Assembly: GCA_020544565.1 (NCBI GenBank)
Contig: CP078014.1
Span: 2,110,016 to 2,174,015, forward strand
Source of the DNA: Bradyrhizobiaceae bacterium
GTDB taxonomy: Bacteria; Pseudomonadota; Alphaproteobacteria; Rhizobiales; Xanthobacteraceae
DNA length: 64,000 nt
Direction of reading: 5' to 3'
A program made the translations under genes and the position numbers. Positions 9,040-19,372 of the stretch are shown in pieces. The notes under the pieces were generated by a model that worked only from the letters and a program-made list of their open reading frames with translations, was not told the origin of the DNA and did not search any database. Position 1 is the first letter of the stretch; each line of letters starts with the position of its first letter.

Positions 9040-10547
9040 CGCGCCACGCCCTCCGCCTTCACCCGCGGCTCCCGCGCATGGACGGCGGCCGGGTTGCGCA
9101 GATAGACCACGGCCTTGTCGTCGGCGTGAACGCGCTCCCAGCCGTCGAGCCGATCGAACAGTTGCACCGGCAGCGCCGCGGGCGACAGCAGCACCGCGTC
9201 GATGCGATAGCTGTCCAGCAGCGACAGGAACGCGCCGACATTCTTCAGCATCAGCGCATGGAGCGCGTCGACCACGAAGCGTTCGCCGTAGAGCTCGGCG
9301 CGGCCGTCGATGAACACCGGAACGCCGGACCAGATCAGATAGCCGCCGAACCCGGGACCGTGGAAAATCCGCTGCGCCTTGCGGGCTTTCAGAACCTCGA
9401 CGGCGGCGGTCGGCGTTTGCGGCACCATCGGCGAATACGGATAGCGGGCGGTGAACGCCACCATCGCCATGCCGGCCAGCGCCACCACGACCGCCGATCC
9501 GATCCAGCCCGATCCGGACGACGTCCGCGCCAAAGCGGCGGGCGCAAGCTGCGCGGCCAGCGGCTTCGCCAGAACCAGTGGCGCCAGCAGCGCCAGCACC
9601 TCGATGTTGCGCGTGTGCGACAGCGCCATGTGCAGCAGGCCGAGCACCAGCAGGATTCGCGGCGGCGACAGCACGATGCCGCGCCAGAACACCAGCGCCA
9701 GCGCCGCGAGCAGGCCGATCTCGAACACGTCGAGGTGGCTGAAATCGATCGGCTGCCATTCCGGGATCAGCGCCAGCGCGCCGCCGAGATCGAGGATCTG
9801 CCGCGCCGCCAGCAGCGAATGCCAGCCATAGGGCGTGAGACAACTTGCGACCAGCGCGCACACGCCGAACGCCGCCCAGCGCACCGCCAGCATCAGCCGC
9901 TGATCCGCATTCGCGTTCCACAGCGCATCGAGCGCGAACGGCGCGACCAACGCCAGACCGAGCACGAAGCCGCCATGCAGATTGGCCCAGAGCGCGATCA
10001 GCGGCAGCAGCCACAGCGACGGCGCGCGTCTGTCGTCGCTGGCGCTGACAAGGCCCTGCACCCACGCCACCATCACCGGCAGCGCCAGCACATGCGGCCG
10101 CACGAGAAAATGGCTGGCCGACAACACCGTCGCAACCATCACCACGATGGTGGCGTGCACCGGCGTGAAATGCCGGCTGAGGATATGGAGCAGCAGCGCA
10201 TAGGCCGCCGCGATCCCGAGCGAGGCCAGCATCACCGGCCCGGCCCAGCCGGTGAGCCCGTAGGCCGCCGCATACAGCACCTGCGCCAGCCACGACGACG
10301 ATATCCACGGCGCGCCATGCTTCGTGAAGGAATAGACATCGACGGTGGGCAGCGCGCGATGGTCGATGATCCATTGCCCGACCGCGATGTGCCAGTAGGT
10401 GTCGGCGTCCTGCAGCGCGCGGTTGCCGGCAATCACCGACAGCACGAACAGCCCGACGCCGAACCACAGCCACGCCGGGACCTCGCCCACCGCCTGCCGG
10501 AGCGCACCCTGCCTGTTGTCGCTGTCGTCGCAACCGGCGATGCTCAT
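9036..10547 (-). CDS. Polytopic membrane protein, first of a tandem paralogous pair
   Basis: About 503 residues, with the same architecture as its downstream neighbour: DADTYWHIAVGQWII and ALPTVDVYSFT after the first helix, LVRPHVLALPVMVAW mid-protein, and FGGYLIWSGVPVFIDGR near the C terminus. Multiple transmembrane segments and the acidic first loop suggest a GT-C-like membrane enzyme or transporter, but this is inference. The start is uncertain: ATG 10547 has GGGA 6 nt upstream, and in-frame ATGs at 10583 and 10598 are possible. It is divergent from the thiamine operon and has no other neighbours that indicate its pathway. Confidence 0.68.
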   Translation of the reverse strand: MSIAGCDDSDNRQGALRQAVGEVPAWLWFGVGLFVLSVIAGNRALQDADTYWHIAVGQWIIDHRALPTVDVYSFTKHGAPWISSSWLAQVLYAAAYGLTGWAGPVMLASLGIAAAYALLLHILSRHFTPVHATIVVMVATVLSASHFLVRPHVLALPVMVAWVQGLVSASDDRRAPSLWLLPLIALWANLHGGFVLGLALVAPFALDALWNANADQRLMLAVRWAAFGVCALVASCLTPYGWHSLLAARQILDLGGALALIPEWQPIDFSHLDVFEIGLLAALALVFWRGIVLSPPRILLVLGLLHMALSHTRNIEVLALLAPLVLAKPLAAQLAPAALARTSSGSGWIGSAVVVALAGMAMVAFTARYPYSPMVPQTPTAAVEVLKARKAQRIFHGPGFGGYLIWSGVPVFIDGRAELYGERFVVDALHALMLKNVGAFLSLLDSYRIDAVLLSPAALPVQLFDRLDGWERVHADDKAVVYLRNPAAVHAREPRVKAEGVAR

Positions 10548-10737
10548 CTGTCGTCCCGCCCCCTCACACTGGTCCCGCGACATAACCACCGGCGGCATAA
10601 TGTCGGGTAAATTCCAGCCCCGGCCTTCGCGGGCAACGAATCGTTAAGCACACCGCGCGCCACGGCTGGACGCACCGGAACTCGAGGAACCGGGCGTTCC
10701 TCTCGCGAACACACAAAGAGGCATGGGGGACCTGCCA

Positions 10738-10765
10738 TTGACACGGGAGATTCCAGGCTTATCGT
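10738..10765 (+). promoter_or_regulatory. Candidate promoter of the thiamine operon
   Basis: TTGACA (10738-10743) and TATCGT (10760-10765) are separated by 16 bases. Transcription would then start just before the riboswitch aptamer. This is assigned by match to consensus only. Confidence 0.5.
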
Positions 10766-10774
10766 AAACGCTTG

Positions 10775-10862
10775 TTCCGAGGGGAGCTCCGGTCGGGAGC
10801 TGAGATACCGCGATGGCGCGGTGACCCTTTGAACCTGATCCGGGTCATGCCGGCGAAGGGAC
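10775..10862 (+). ncRNA. TPP riboswitch (THI element)
   Basis: The conserved thi-box blocks are present in order: GGGGAGC, CTGAGAT, ACCCTTTGAACCTGATC, CGGGTCATGCCGGCGAAGGGA. The 3' side of the closing stem (GAAGGGA, ending at about 10861) lies only 6 nt before the thiO ATG and is also the only good Shine-Dalgarno sequence. TPP binding would therefore hide the ribosome site and repress translation of the operon. Confidence 0.95.
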
Positions 10863-10866
10863 AGGG

Positions 10867-11898
10867 ATGTCACACAGCAAATCATCTCCGCGAGGAGAAT
10901 CTTCCGTCAATATCATCGGCGCGGGCGTGGCCGGCAGTTGGCAGGCCCTGCTGTTCGCGCTCGCGGGCTACAGCGTCACCCTGCACGATCGCGACGACGC
11001 GGCGATGACCCAGGCCACCAGTCACTGGGCCGGCGGCATGCTGGCGCCGTGGTGCGAGCGCGAAGGCTCCGAGCCGCTCATCACCCGCCTCGGCCTGCGC
11101 TCGCTCGATCTGTGGCGCGAGCACCTGCCCGACACGCCGTTCAACGGCTCGCTGGTGGTGGCGCATCCGCGCGACCGCGCCGATTTCGAGCGCTTCGCCC
11201 GCCTCACCACCGATCACCAGCGCCTCGATGCCGACGGCATCGCCAAGCTCGAGCCGTCGCTGGACGGCCGCTTCCGCGAGGCGCTGTTCTTTCCCGGCGA
11301 AGGCCATGTCGAACCGCGCCGCGTGCTGCCGGAGTTGCACGCGAGGCTGGCGCAAGCCGGCGGCACCATCCGCTTTGAGGCCAGCTGCAACCCCGACGAT
11401 CTCGACGGCCTCGTCATCGACTGCCGCGGCCTCGCCGCGCGGGAGACCGACCGGCCGGGCACCAACGCCCGCCTGCGCGGCGTCAAGGGCGAGATGATCG
11501 TGATCGAAACCGACGAGGTGCAGCTCGCGCGCCCGGTGCGTTTCCTCCACCCGCGCTGGACGCTGTATGTGATCCCGCGGGACAACAACCGCTTCATGCT
11601 CGGCGCGACCACCATCGAGAGCGAGGACACCGGCGTCAGCGTGCGCTCGGCGCTGGAACTGCTCAGCGCCGCCTATGCCGTGCATCCCGCCTTCGGCGAA
11701 GCACGCATCGTCGAAATCGGCGCGGGCCTGCGCCCCGCCTTCCCCGACAATCTGCCGCGCATCGCCATCAACGGTCCGCACATCGCCGTCAACGGGCTTT
11801 ATCGCCACGGCTTCCTGCTGGCGCCGGCGCTGGCGGAGCTGACGCTGGCCTATGTCGCGCGCGGCGCCATCGATAACGAGGTCATGCAATGTTCCTGA
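10867..11898 (+). CDS. thiO: Glycine oxidase ThiO, FAD-dependent
   Basis: A 343-residue D-amino-acid-oxidase-fold flavoenzyme. It makes dehydroglycine (iminoglycine) from glycine for the thiazole half of thiamine. The N-terminal dinucleotide-binding motif VNIIGAGVAGSWQALLFALAG (split GAGVAG core) and SHWAGGMLAPWCE are typical of ThiO. A late FAD-binding segment, GLRPAFPDNLPRI, and YRHGFLLAPALAEL also fit. It is the first gene after the TPP riboswitch, and its 3' end overlaps thiS by 10 nt. The oxidase route (ThiO) rather than the radical route (ThiH) indicates aerobic thiazole synthesis. Confidence 0.93.
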   Translation: MSHSKSSPRGESSVNIIGAGVAGSWQALLFALAGYSVTLHDRDDAAMTQATSHWAGGMLAPWCEREGSEPLITRLGLRSLDLWREHLPDTPFNGSLVVAHPRDRADFERFARLTTDHQRLDADGIAKLEPSLDGRFREALFFPGEGHVEPRRVLPELHARLAQAGGTIRFEASCNPDDLDGLVIDCRGLAARETDRPGTNARLRGVKGEMIVIETDEVQLARPVRFLHPRWTLYVIPRDNNRFMLGATTIESEDTGVSVRSALELLSAAYAVHPAFGEARIVEIGAGLRPAFPDNLPRIAINGPHIAVNGLYRHGFLLAPALAELTLAYVARGAIDNEVMQCS

Positions 11899-12086
11899 TC
11901 GTCAACGGCGAGAAGATCGAGACGCAGGCGACGCGCGTGGACGCGCTGCTCGCCGAACTCGACTACGCCGGCAGCCACCTCGCCGTCGCGGTGAATTACG
12001 ACGTGGTGCCGCGCGCGCGCTGGGCCGAGACGCCGCTCAACGACAACGACCAGATTGAAATCCTCACGCCGCGACAGGGGGGGTAA
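11889..12086 (+). CDS. thiS: Sulfur carrier protein ThiS
   Basis: A 65-residue ubiquitin-like protein ending in Gly-Gly (RQGG), the terminus that is adenylated and converted to thiocarboxylate to deliver sulfur to ThiG. It begins MFLIVNGEKIET and contains AVAVNYDVVPRARW and NDNDQIEILTP, the usual ThiS pattern. The ATG lies inside the end of thiO, with GAGG 8 nt upstream, so the two are translationally coupled. The adenylating enzyme ThiF and the sulfur donor are not in the window. Confidence 0.95.
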   Translation: MFLIVNGEKIETQATRVDALLAELDYAGSHLAVAVNYDVVPRARWAETPLNDNDQIEILTPRQGG

Positions 12087-12097
12087 GGACAATGGTT

Positions 12098-12210
12098 GTC
12101 ATTCCGGGGCGCGAGTGAAACGAGCGAACCCGGAATCTCGACGAAACGAGGTGGCGTTCCATCACAACGGGATTCCGGATCGGACCGCTTCGCGATCCGT
12201 CCGGAATGAC
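12098..12210. repeat. Interspersed palindromic repeat, family A (copy 1)
   Basis: The element runs from GTCATTCCGGGGCGCGAG to its mirror end CCGTCCGGAATGAC and contains internal complementary blocks (GATTCCGGATCGG). It is closely matched by 13631-13734. It sits between thiS and thiG within the operon and encodes nothing I can support. Confidence 0.85.
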
Positions 12211-12230
12211 GATTGGAGCAGAAGAAGAAC

Positions 12231-13013
12231 ATGCTGAAATTCTACGACCGCGAATTCTCCTCCCGCCTCCTGATCGGCAGCGCGCTCTATCCGTCGCCGA
12301 AGATCATGCAGGACGCGATCCGCGCCGCCGGCAGCCAGATCGTCACCGTCTCCGTGCGCCGCGAAAGCGCCGGCGGCAAGACCGGCAACGTCTTCTGGTC
12401 GCTGATCCGCGAACTCGACGTCGCCGTGCTGCCGAATACCGCCGGCTGCAAGAGCGTGCGCGAGGCCGTGACCACGGCGAAGCTCGCGCGCGAACTGTTC
12501 GGCACCTCGTGGATCAAGCTCGAAGTCATCGCCGACGACGAGACGCTGCAGCCCGACGTGGTCGGCCTTGTCGAGGCCGCGGGCGTGCTGGTGAAGGACG
12601 GCTTCGAGGTGTTCCCCTATTGCACCGAAGACCTTTCGGTGGCCCAGCGGCTGGTGGACGCCGGCTGCCGCGTGGTGATGCCGTGGGCCGCGCCGATCGG
12701 CAGCGCGCGCGGCATCGTCAATCGCGACGCGCTGAAGCTGCTGCGCGCCCGCCTGCCCGACATCACGCTGGTGGTGGACGCCGGTCTCGGTGCGCCGTCG
12801 CACGCGGCCGAGGCGCTCGAACTTGGTTTCGACGCCGTGCTGCTCAATACCGCCGTCGCCAAGGCCGACGATCCGGTGAAAATGGCCCATGCCTTCCGCC
12901 TCGCCATTGAGGCCGGCCGCGCCGGCTTCGAGGCCGGGCTGATGGGCGCCCGCGATTTCGCCTCTCCGTCAACCCCTGTCGTTGGGACACCGTTCTGGCA
13001 TGCCGTATCCTGA
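12231..13013 (+). CDS. thiG: Thiazole synthase ThiG
   Basis: A 260-residue TIM-barrel enzyme that condenses deoxyxylulose phosphate, dehydroglycine and ThiS thiocarboxylate into the thiazole phosphate. The Schiff-base lysine is K96 in [22 protein letters not shown] PVVGTPF and [15 protein letters not shown] are family hallmarks. ATG 12231 follows AGAAGAAG; the frame could open 18 nt earlier without benefit. The 3' end overlaps thiE by 14 nt. It follows a family A repeat that separates it from thiS. Confidence 0.95.
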   Translation: MLKFYDREFSSRLLIGSALYPSPKIMQDAIRAAGSQIVTVSVRRESAGGKTGNVFWSLIRELDVAVLPNTAGCKSVREAVTTAKLARELFGTSWIKLEVIADDETLQPDVVGLVEAAGVLVKDGFEVFPYCTEDLSVAQRLVDAGCRVVMPWAAPIGSARGIVNRDALKLLRARLPDITLVVDAGLGAPSHAAEALELGFDAVLLNTAVAKADDPVKMAHAFRLAIEAGRAGFEAGLMGARDFASPSTPVVGTPFWHAVS

Positions 13014-13611
13014 TCGTTTCTATCCCGTGGTCGACAGCGTGGCGTGGGTCGAGCGCCTGACCAGGCTCGGCGTCGGCACCATCCAGTTGCGCGCCAAGAA
13101 TCTCGACGACGCGCAGGCACTCGCCATCGTGCGCGAGGCGCTGGCCGTCACCCACGGCACCCCGACCAGGCTCGTGGTCAACGACTACTGGCGCGCGGCC
13201 ATCGACGCCGGCGCGCAGCATCTCCATCTCGGGCAGGAAGACCTCGACACCGCCGATGTTCCCGCGATCCGCCGCGCCGGCCTGACGCTCGGCGTCTCGA
13301 CCCACGACGAGACCGAACTCGACAACGCGCTCGCCTACAAGCCGGACTACATCGCGCTCGGCCCGATCTACGAGACCACGCTGAAGAAGATGCGTTTCGC
13401 GCCGCAGGGCATCGAGCGCATCACCGCGTGGAAGCTCCTGATCGGCGCCATTCCGCTGGTCGCCATCGGCGGCATCAAGCTCGAGCAGGCCGAGATGATC
13501 TTCGCCGCCGGGGCCGATTCCATCGCGGTCGTCAGCGACGTGACCCAGAACCCCGATCCCGACGCGCGGGTGAAAGCGTGGCTCAAAGCCACCACGGAGA
13601 CGGTGGGATGA
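13000..13611 (+). CDS. thiE: Thiamine phosphate synthase ThiE (or TenI-like)
   Basis: A 203-residue TIM-barrel protein of the thiamine phosphate synthase/TenI superfamily. ThiE joins the pyrimidine pyrophosphate and thiazole phosphate to give thiamine phosphate. Visible motifs are GTIQLRAKN (phosphate/pyrimidine site), [34 protein letters not shown], and [10 protein letters not shown] (phosphate loop). ATG 13000 lies within the end of thiG. Because ThiE and TenI are hard to separate by eye, a TenI-like role (thiazole aromatisation) is an alternative; position in the operon favours ThiE. Confidence 0.85.
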   Translation: MPYPDRFYPVVDSVAWVERLTRLGVGTIQLRAKNLDDAQALAIVREALAVTHGTPTRLVVNDYWRAAIDAGAQHLHLGQEDLDTADVPAIRRAGLTLGVSTHDETELDNALAYKPDYIALGPIYETTLKKMRFAPQGIERITAWKLLIGAIPLVAIGGIKLEQAEMIFAAGADSIAVVSDVTQNPDPDARVKAWLKATTETVG

Positions 13612-13630
13612 TGACAAAGATTTTTCTTCC

Positions 13631-15694
<2,064 letters not shown>

Positions 15695-15720
15695 GCTCAC
15701 CGATCCTGCTCACGATCATT

Positions 15721-15756
15721 CAGCGGCGCCGATCATGATTGGCGCCGCTGTTTTTT
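15721..15756 (+). terminator. Rho-independent terminator of the thiamine operon
   Basis: A perfect 10-bp stem (CAGCGGCGCC/GGCGCCGCTG) with a 10-base loop is followed directly by six T. Confidence 0.93.
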
Positions 15757-15801
15757 GCTGCGCTGCCATCCGCGGGAAAATCCGCGACTGTCCTAACCCG
15801 A

Positions 15802-16359
15802 CTAACCGACCAGCCCGCAGTTGGCCGGCGCCTTTTTTGCGAACGGAGCGGTAACCGTCAGCCGCGTCTCCGCCCGCGCGCCGAAGCCATCATGCATCGC
15901 GAGCAGCATCAGCGTGGCGATCTCGGAGAAATCCGGCGTGCCGGTAAAGTCGCGTTCATAGGAATAATTCTTTTGTTCATTTCCGGTGGCAAAGCCGAGT
16001 TGTTCGAACGCAGCTTTCGCAGCGTCCGACGGAAACGATCGGCGGGCCCGGTCGGGCGTCTCATCGTAATAGCCGGACGACGCCTCGCAGAACAGCTTGG
16101 TGCGATTCACGGCGAACATGCACTGAACATAATTTTTCTGAATCAGTGGAGCCGACAACACCAGAAAACGGTCGCGCTCCCGATAGGCGCTCGGCGCCTC
16201 GAACACCTGCCGCAACAGATCGGCGAGCGGGCAGCGGTAGCGCGCGAACAGCGCGGCGCGGCTGTCGGCGGTTTGCGCCGCGACGGACTGGTTCAAAACG
16301 ACCAGCAAAAATCCGGCGACACGGACGACGCGCGACATATGAGCAGCAAAAGGCTTCAT
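15802..16359 (-). CDS. Hypothetical exported protein
   Basis: A 185-residue protein with a probable signal peptide (SRVVRVAGFLLVVLNQSVAAQ). The mature part has three cysteines (YRCPLADLLRQ, YVQCMF, LFCEAS) plus a C-terminal Cys, and the segment FSEIATLMLLAMHDGF. I do not recognise the family. No clear ribosome binding site precedes either ATG (16359 or 16338). Codon use looks normal for the region. It is convergent with thiC and has no functional neighbours. Confidence 0.6.
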   Translation of the reverse strand: MKPFAAHMSRVVRVAGFLLVVLNQSVAAQTADSRAALFARYRCPLADLLRQVFEAPSAYRERDRFLVLSAPLIQKNYVQCMFAVNRTKLFCEASSGYYDETPDRARRSFPSDAAKAAFEQLGFATGNEQKNYSYERDFTGTPDFSEIATLMLLAMHDGFGARAETRLTVTAPFAKKAPANCGLVG

Positions 16360-16577
16360 GGAGTTCGCTGCAATCGGTGAGCATGCATATCAGGCCAGTC
16401 TGGCGTTGAATGTCCCATTCCGCAACGGGTCGCGCTGGGGGTGACCTTGCGCCGTTGCGATACGGCTCGGTGCGCAGCACTCCATAGCACCGTCGTCATG
16501 TCATCACCGCCGAATTGAAGCGATTGCGAAAACGCTGCTACAAAGGATGAAGGACAGATTCATCCGGAGTGACGCCA

Positions 16578-17135
16578 GTGGCCGACGACACCTCACGCAC
16601 GCTGCGGCGCGGACCGCAGGGACCCCAGGGCAAACCCGGACGGCCCGGGCCGCAGGGCCATCCCGGCCGGCCGGGCCCGGAAGGACCGCGCGGCAAGCAG
16701 GGTTTGCCGGGCGCACCAGGCAAGCGCGGCGTGGACGGCAAGCGTGGCGCCGAAGGCCCTCCGGGCAAAGCCGGCAAGCCGGGCTCGGACGGCAAGGCGG
16801 GTCCGCAGGGCAAGCCCGGTCCACAAGGTTCGCGCGGCGCGGAAGGCGCTCAAGGCCAGCAAGGTCCCGTCGGCCCGCAGGGCCCGCGCGGCGAGCCGGG
16901 ACCGCCCGGCCGGCTGCCATCGTTCGAGGAGATTTTGCCGTGGCTCGAGACCATCTTCGAGGCCTGGGACGAGCATCGCCGCAAGCGCAAGCACGAGGCC
17001 AAGGAGCGCAAGGAGCAGGACGAGATCGCCCGCCGCGCCGCCGCCGCAACGCACGACGATGACGAGCCCCATGACGACGACGCCGAGGCCGGCGAGCCGG
17101 AGAAGAAAAAGAAACGCCGCAAGGACAAGAAGTAG
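16578..17135 (+). CDS. Collagen-like protein with charged C-terminal tail
   Basis: About 185 residues. After about a dozen N-terminal residues there are about 33 uninterrupted Gly-X-Y triplets (for example [16 protein letters not shown] and GEPGPPG). These are followed by [21 protein letters not shown], a helical segment that could trimerise, and then a very charged Lys/Glu/Asp tail. No signal peptide is visible, so location is unclear. GTG 16578 is chosen for the GGAG 8 nt upstream; the GTG at 16569 is possible. The regular triplets and absence of hydroxylation machinery recall phage or spore collagens, but no phage gene is nearby. Function is unknown. Confidence 0.75.
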   Translation: MADDTSRTLRRGPQGPQGKPGRPGPQGHPGRPGPEGPRGKQGLPGAPGKRGVDGKRGAEGPPGKAGKPGSDGKAGPQGKPGPQGSRGAEGAQGQQGPVGPQGPRGEPGPPGRLPSFEEILPWLETIFEAWDEHRRKRKHEAKERKEQDEIARRAAAATHDDDEPHDDDAEAGEPEKKKKRRKDKK

Positions 17136-17181
17136 TCTCGGCCGCTGACGGCGGCGCGGCTTCGATGCAAGCCCCCCTCAC

Positions 17182-17220
17182 GACAACGGCCTTCCGGACA
17201 TCATCCGGAAGGCCGTTGTC
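17182..17220. terminator. Long hairpin between convergent genes
   Basis: A perfect 17-bp stem (17182-17198 with 17204-17220) encloses the loop CATCA. No T-run follows on either strand, but the stability and the position between two convergent genes suggest a shared transcript end. Confidence 0.6.
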
Positions 17221-17249
17221 ATATCGTCATGACGGGATCGCGCGGACTG

Positions 17250-17696
17250 CTATCGCATCGAGATCGCCAACCCGCTGAGATCGAGATTGACCATCAGCCC
17301 GCGCTGACGGCCGGAGAGCGAGAGCACCGCGCCCTTCTCGTTGCGCAGGGTGATGGCGCGCACGCCGACGCCGACCGCGCCGCCCGCGCCCACCGCGCCG
17401 TACACGCCGGCGACGTCCGACGCCCTGCGGATGTTGCTGACCGTGCCGACCAGATCGGTCTGCGACGCGCCGAACACCAGCCCACCGCTGAGGCCGCCCA
17501 CCGACAGCGGATAGCTCCGGCCCTGGAAATGCAGCGTGCCGCCGCCGCCCGACGCGCCGATGAACCAGCCGCCCTTGACTATCGAGAGATGAATCCGGCC
17601 GCTCTCGGCCCACGCCGACGAGGGTGAAGACAGAACCGCGCCGACCAGCGCCGTGACGGCGACCACGGCAATGCGAACGGCGGATGAAAAGGTCAT
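17250..17696 (-). CDS. Hypothetical exported Gly-rich protein
   Basis: A 148-residue protein with a signal peptide (SSAVRIAVVAVTALVGAVLSSPSSAWA). The mature part is a compact Gly/Val-rich beta-type domain (WFIGASGGGGTLHFQGR, YPLSVGGLSGG, GVYGAVGAGGAVG, MVNLDLSGLAI). It resembles small periplasmic or lipid-binding domains of the SYLF/EipA type only in composition, and I cannot assign a family. It is convergent with the collagen-like gene. Confidence 0.6.
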   Translation of the reverse strand: MTFSSAVRIAVVAVTALVGAVLSSPSSAWAESGRIHLSIVKGGWFIGASGGGGTLHFQGRSYPLSVGGLSGGLVFGASQTDLVGTVSNIRRASDVAGVYGAVGAGGAVGVGVRAITLRNEKGAVLSLSGRQRGLMVNLDLSGLAISMR

Positions 17697-18142
17697 GGCG
17701 CACTCTCCCTTGAGGCTGTCCGGGCTTGCCGTGACACGCGCGGCTTTGACGCTCGAATCACTGCGGTGTGTTCGACCCTATCCGATCGGCAGATGTTTAT
17801 CACCGGCGCGGAGATGTCCCGTCCACGGGGGCCGGCGGGCCGCGCCGCGACGGCGACAGCGACGGCGACGGTGACGGACGGCGACATCGCGCCTCATCGG
17901 TCGTCGTCCTCGCGTGACACGCGACGCATCGCGTCCGGATCGCTCGCGCATTGGCAATCCGTCCGGACACACCCGCTCTTCCGCCGGGTTTCATCCGGTT
18001 CCATTTTACAAGTTCCATGAAGGAGTTAGCGGGGAATTAAGGATTTGTTAACCGTGACGCCCCACGCTTCAGGGGGCTGGGATCGGTAAGTTTGAACGGT
18101 CTGCGTTCGGCGACGGACGCGGATCGGGACCGGGAGGTGTCG
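17697..18142. other. Non-coding gap upstream of the HTH gene
   Basis: About 450 bases with several short frames but none with a credible ribosome binding site. It contains a run of GGCGAC/GACGG short repeats (17850-17885). A candidate promoter for the downstream gene cannot be fixed. Confidence 0.4.
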
Positions 18143-18394
18143 ATGACCCATGACACACACGCCAACGCCTGGCCCTTGCCGGATGCCCCCACTGTGGCTC
18201 CGAACCGCATCGTGCCGCTGCTGATCGGCGCGACGGTCGAGGAAATCGAGCGTGAGCTGGTGCTGCAGACCCTCGCCCGCTGCGGCGGCAATCGCACCCA
18301 TGCCGCCCGCGTGCTGGGACTGTCGGTACGGACGCTGCGCAACAAGATCAGGCACTATTCGGCCCTTGGCGTCGACGTGCCCGCGTACCATTAG
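18143..18394 (+). CDS. Small Fis/NtrC-type helix-turn-helix protein
   Basis: An 83-residue protein consisting of a short N-terminal tail and a Fis-type DNA-binding domain: TVEEIERELVLQTLARCGGN followed by RTHAARVLGLSVRTLRNKI, as at the C terminus of NtrC- and FlbD-type activators. No receiver or AAA domain is present. ATG 18143 is supported by GGGAGG about 6 nt upstream. Stand-alone Fis-like proteins of this kind in alphaproteobacteria are poorly characterised; a role as a DNA-binding cofactor is inference. Confidence 0.83.
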   Translation: MTHDTHANAWPLPDAPTVAPNRIVPLLIGATVEEIERELVLQTLARCGGNRTHAARVLGLSVRTLRNKIRHYSALGVDVPAYH

Positions 18395-18492
18395 CGCAAG
18401 CGCAGCCTGACGCGGTCGGCAACGCCCACAAGCGCCATCCGGCAGCACGACATCACCAGGAAAACAGAACTGGGATCCTGATCGAGCTGGTC

Positions 18493-18522
18493 TTGACAGG
18501 CAACCATTCAGTTGCCTATTAT
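18493..18522 (+). promoter_or_regulatory. Promoter with internal operator for arsR-type gene, leaderless
   Basis: TTGACA (18493-18498) and TATTAT (18517-18522) are 18 bases apart. An inverted repeat AGGCAAC-N6-GTTGCCT (18498-18517) fills the spacer. The -10 ends only 6 bases before the ATG at 18529, so the transcript should begin at or next to the start codon. The operator placement predicts autorepression. Confidence 0.72.
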
Positions 18523-18528
18523 TTCCCC

Positions 18529-18843
18529 ATGGATGAAGTCTTCAAGGCGCTGGCCGATGCGTCGCGGCGCTTGCTGCTGGACCGGCTTCATGCCCGCAAC
18601 GGCCAGACCTTGCTCGAGCTCTGCGACGGCCTCGCCATGACGCGGCAGGCCGTGACCAAGCACCTTGGCATTCTGGAACAGGCCAACCTGATCACCACCG
18701 TCAGGCACGGCCGCGAAAAGCTGCACTACCTCAACCCCGTTCCGATCCACGAGATCGGCGAACGGTGGATCAGGAAATTCGAGCGCGGCAAGCTCACCGC
18801 GCTCGGTGCGTTGAAACGTCAACTGGAGAAGCGTGATGAGTAA
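18529..18843 (+). CDS. ArsR-family regulator paired with an SRPBCC protein
   Basis: A 104-residue winged-helix repressor: MDEVFKALADASRRLLLDRL, then the recognition region CDGLAMTRQAVTKHLGILEQA. There is no metal-binding cysteine motif, as expected for the ArsR subgroup that travels with SRPBCC (AHSA1-like) proteins. ATG 18529 has no Shine-Dalgarno sequence, and a promoter ends immediately upstream, so it is probably leaderless. The reading frame ends 8 nt inside the SRPBCC gene, giving translational coupling. The ligand is unknown. Confidence 0.88.
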   Translation: MDEVFKALADASRRLLLDRLHARNGQTLLELCDGLAMTRQAVTKHLGILEQANLITTVRHGREKLHYLNPVPIHEIGERWIRKFERGKLTALGALKRQLEKRDE

Positions 18844-19288
18844 ACCCGAATTCGTCTACACGACATTCATCCGGACCACGCCCGAGAAGCTCTGGCACGC
18901 CCTCACCGACCGCGAATTCACCCACAGGTACTGGATGGATTGCATCCTGACCTCGGACTGGAAGGTCGGTTCGCGCATGACCATGGAGCGGGACGGCGAA
19001 GTCAAGAACGAGTGCGAGATTCTCGAATCCGATCCGCCGCGCCGGCTGTCCTACAGCTGGCGCTCGATATTCGATCCGGACATGCGCAAGGAAAAGCCGT
19101 CGCGCGTCACCTACACGCTGGAGCCGCGCGGCGATCTCGTCAAACTCACCGTGACCCATGAAGGCTTCGCCGAGGACAGCCGGACGCTGCCGAGCATCTC
19201 CAGCGGCTGGCCGATGGTGCTGTCGAGCCTCAAGAGCATTCTGGAGACCGGCACGCCGCTGATCCTTGATCCCGCGAGGGATGCGTAA
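18836..19288 (+). CDS. SRPBCC/AHSA1-domain protein
   Basis: A 150-residue START-like helix-grip protein (Aha1 C-terminal-like): YTTFIRTTPEKLWHALTD, FTHRYWMDC, VTYTLEPRGDLVKLTVTHEGF and SGWPMVLSSLKSILETG are typical. It forms a two-gene operon with the ArsR regulator, overlapping it by 8 nt, with GGAG 7 nt before the ATG. In such pairs the SRPBCC protein probably binds a small hydrophobic ligand sensed by the operon. No substrate can be named. Confidence 0.9.
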   Translation: MSKPEFVYTTFIRTTPEKLWHALTDREFTHRYWMDCILTSDWKVGSRMTMERDGEVKNECEILESDPPRRLSYSWRSIFDPDMRKEKPSRVTYTLEPRGDLVKLTVTHEGFAEDSRTLPSISSGWPMVLSSLKSILETGTPLILDPARDA

Positions 19289-19372
19289 GCGGCAGCCGAT
19301 CGACAAACGGAGCGCTTCAGGACACGTTGTTTCGATGTCGTCCCCGCCTTCGCGGGGGATGCCCCTGAGAGG

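Noticed and set aside
7576..10533. A single 985-residue protein across both membrane genes
   Set aside because: Only the part after 9039 encodes the second paralogue. The upstream part is a shifted frame of the first paralogue, and ATG 9039 overlapping a stop codon marks the true start.
12055..12237. A 60-codon frame between thiS and thiG
   Set aside because: It lies in the family A repeat and would overlap thiS.
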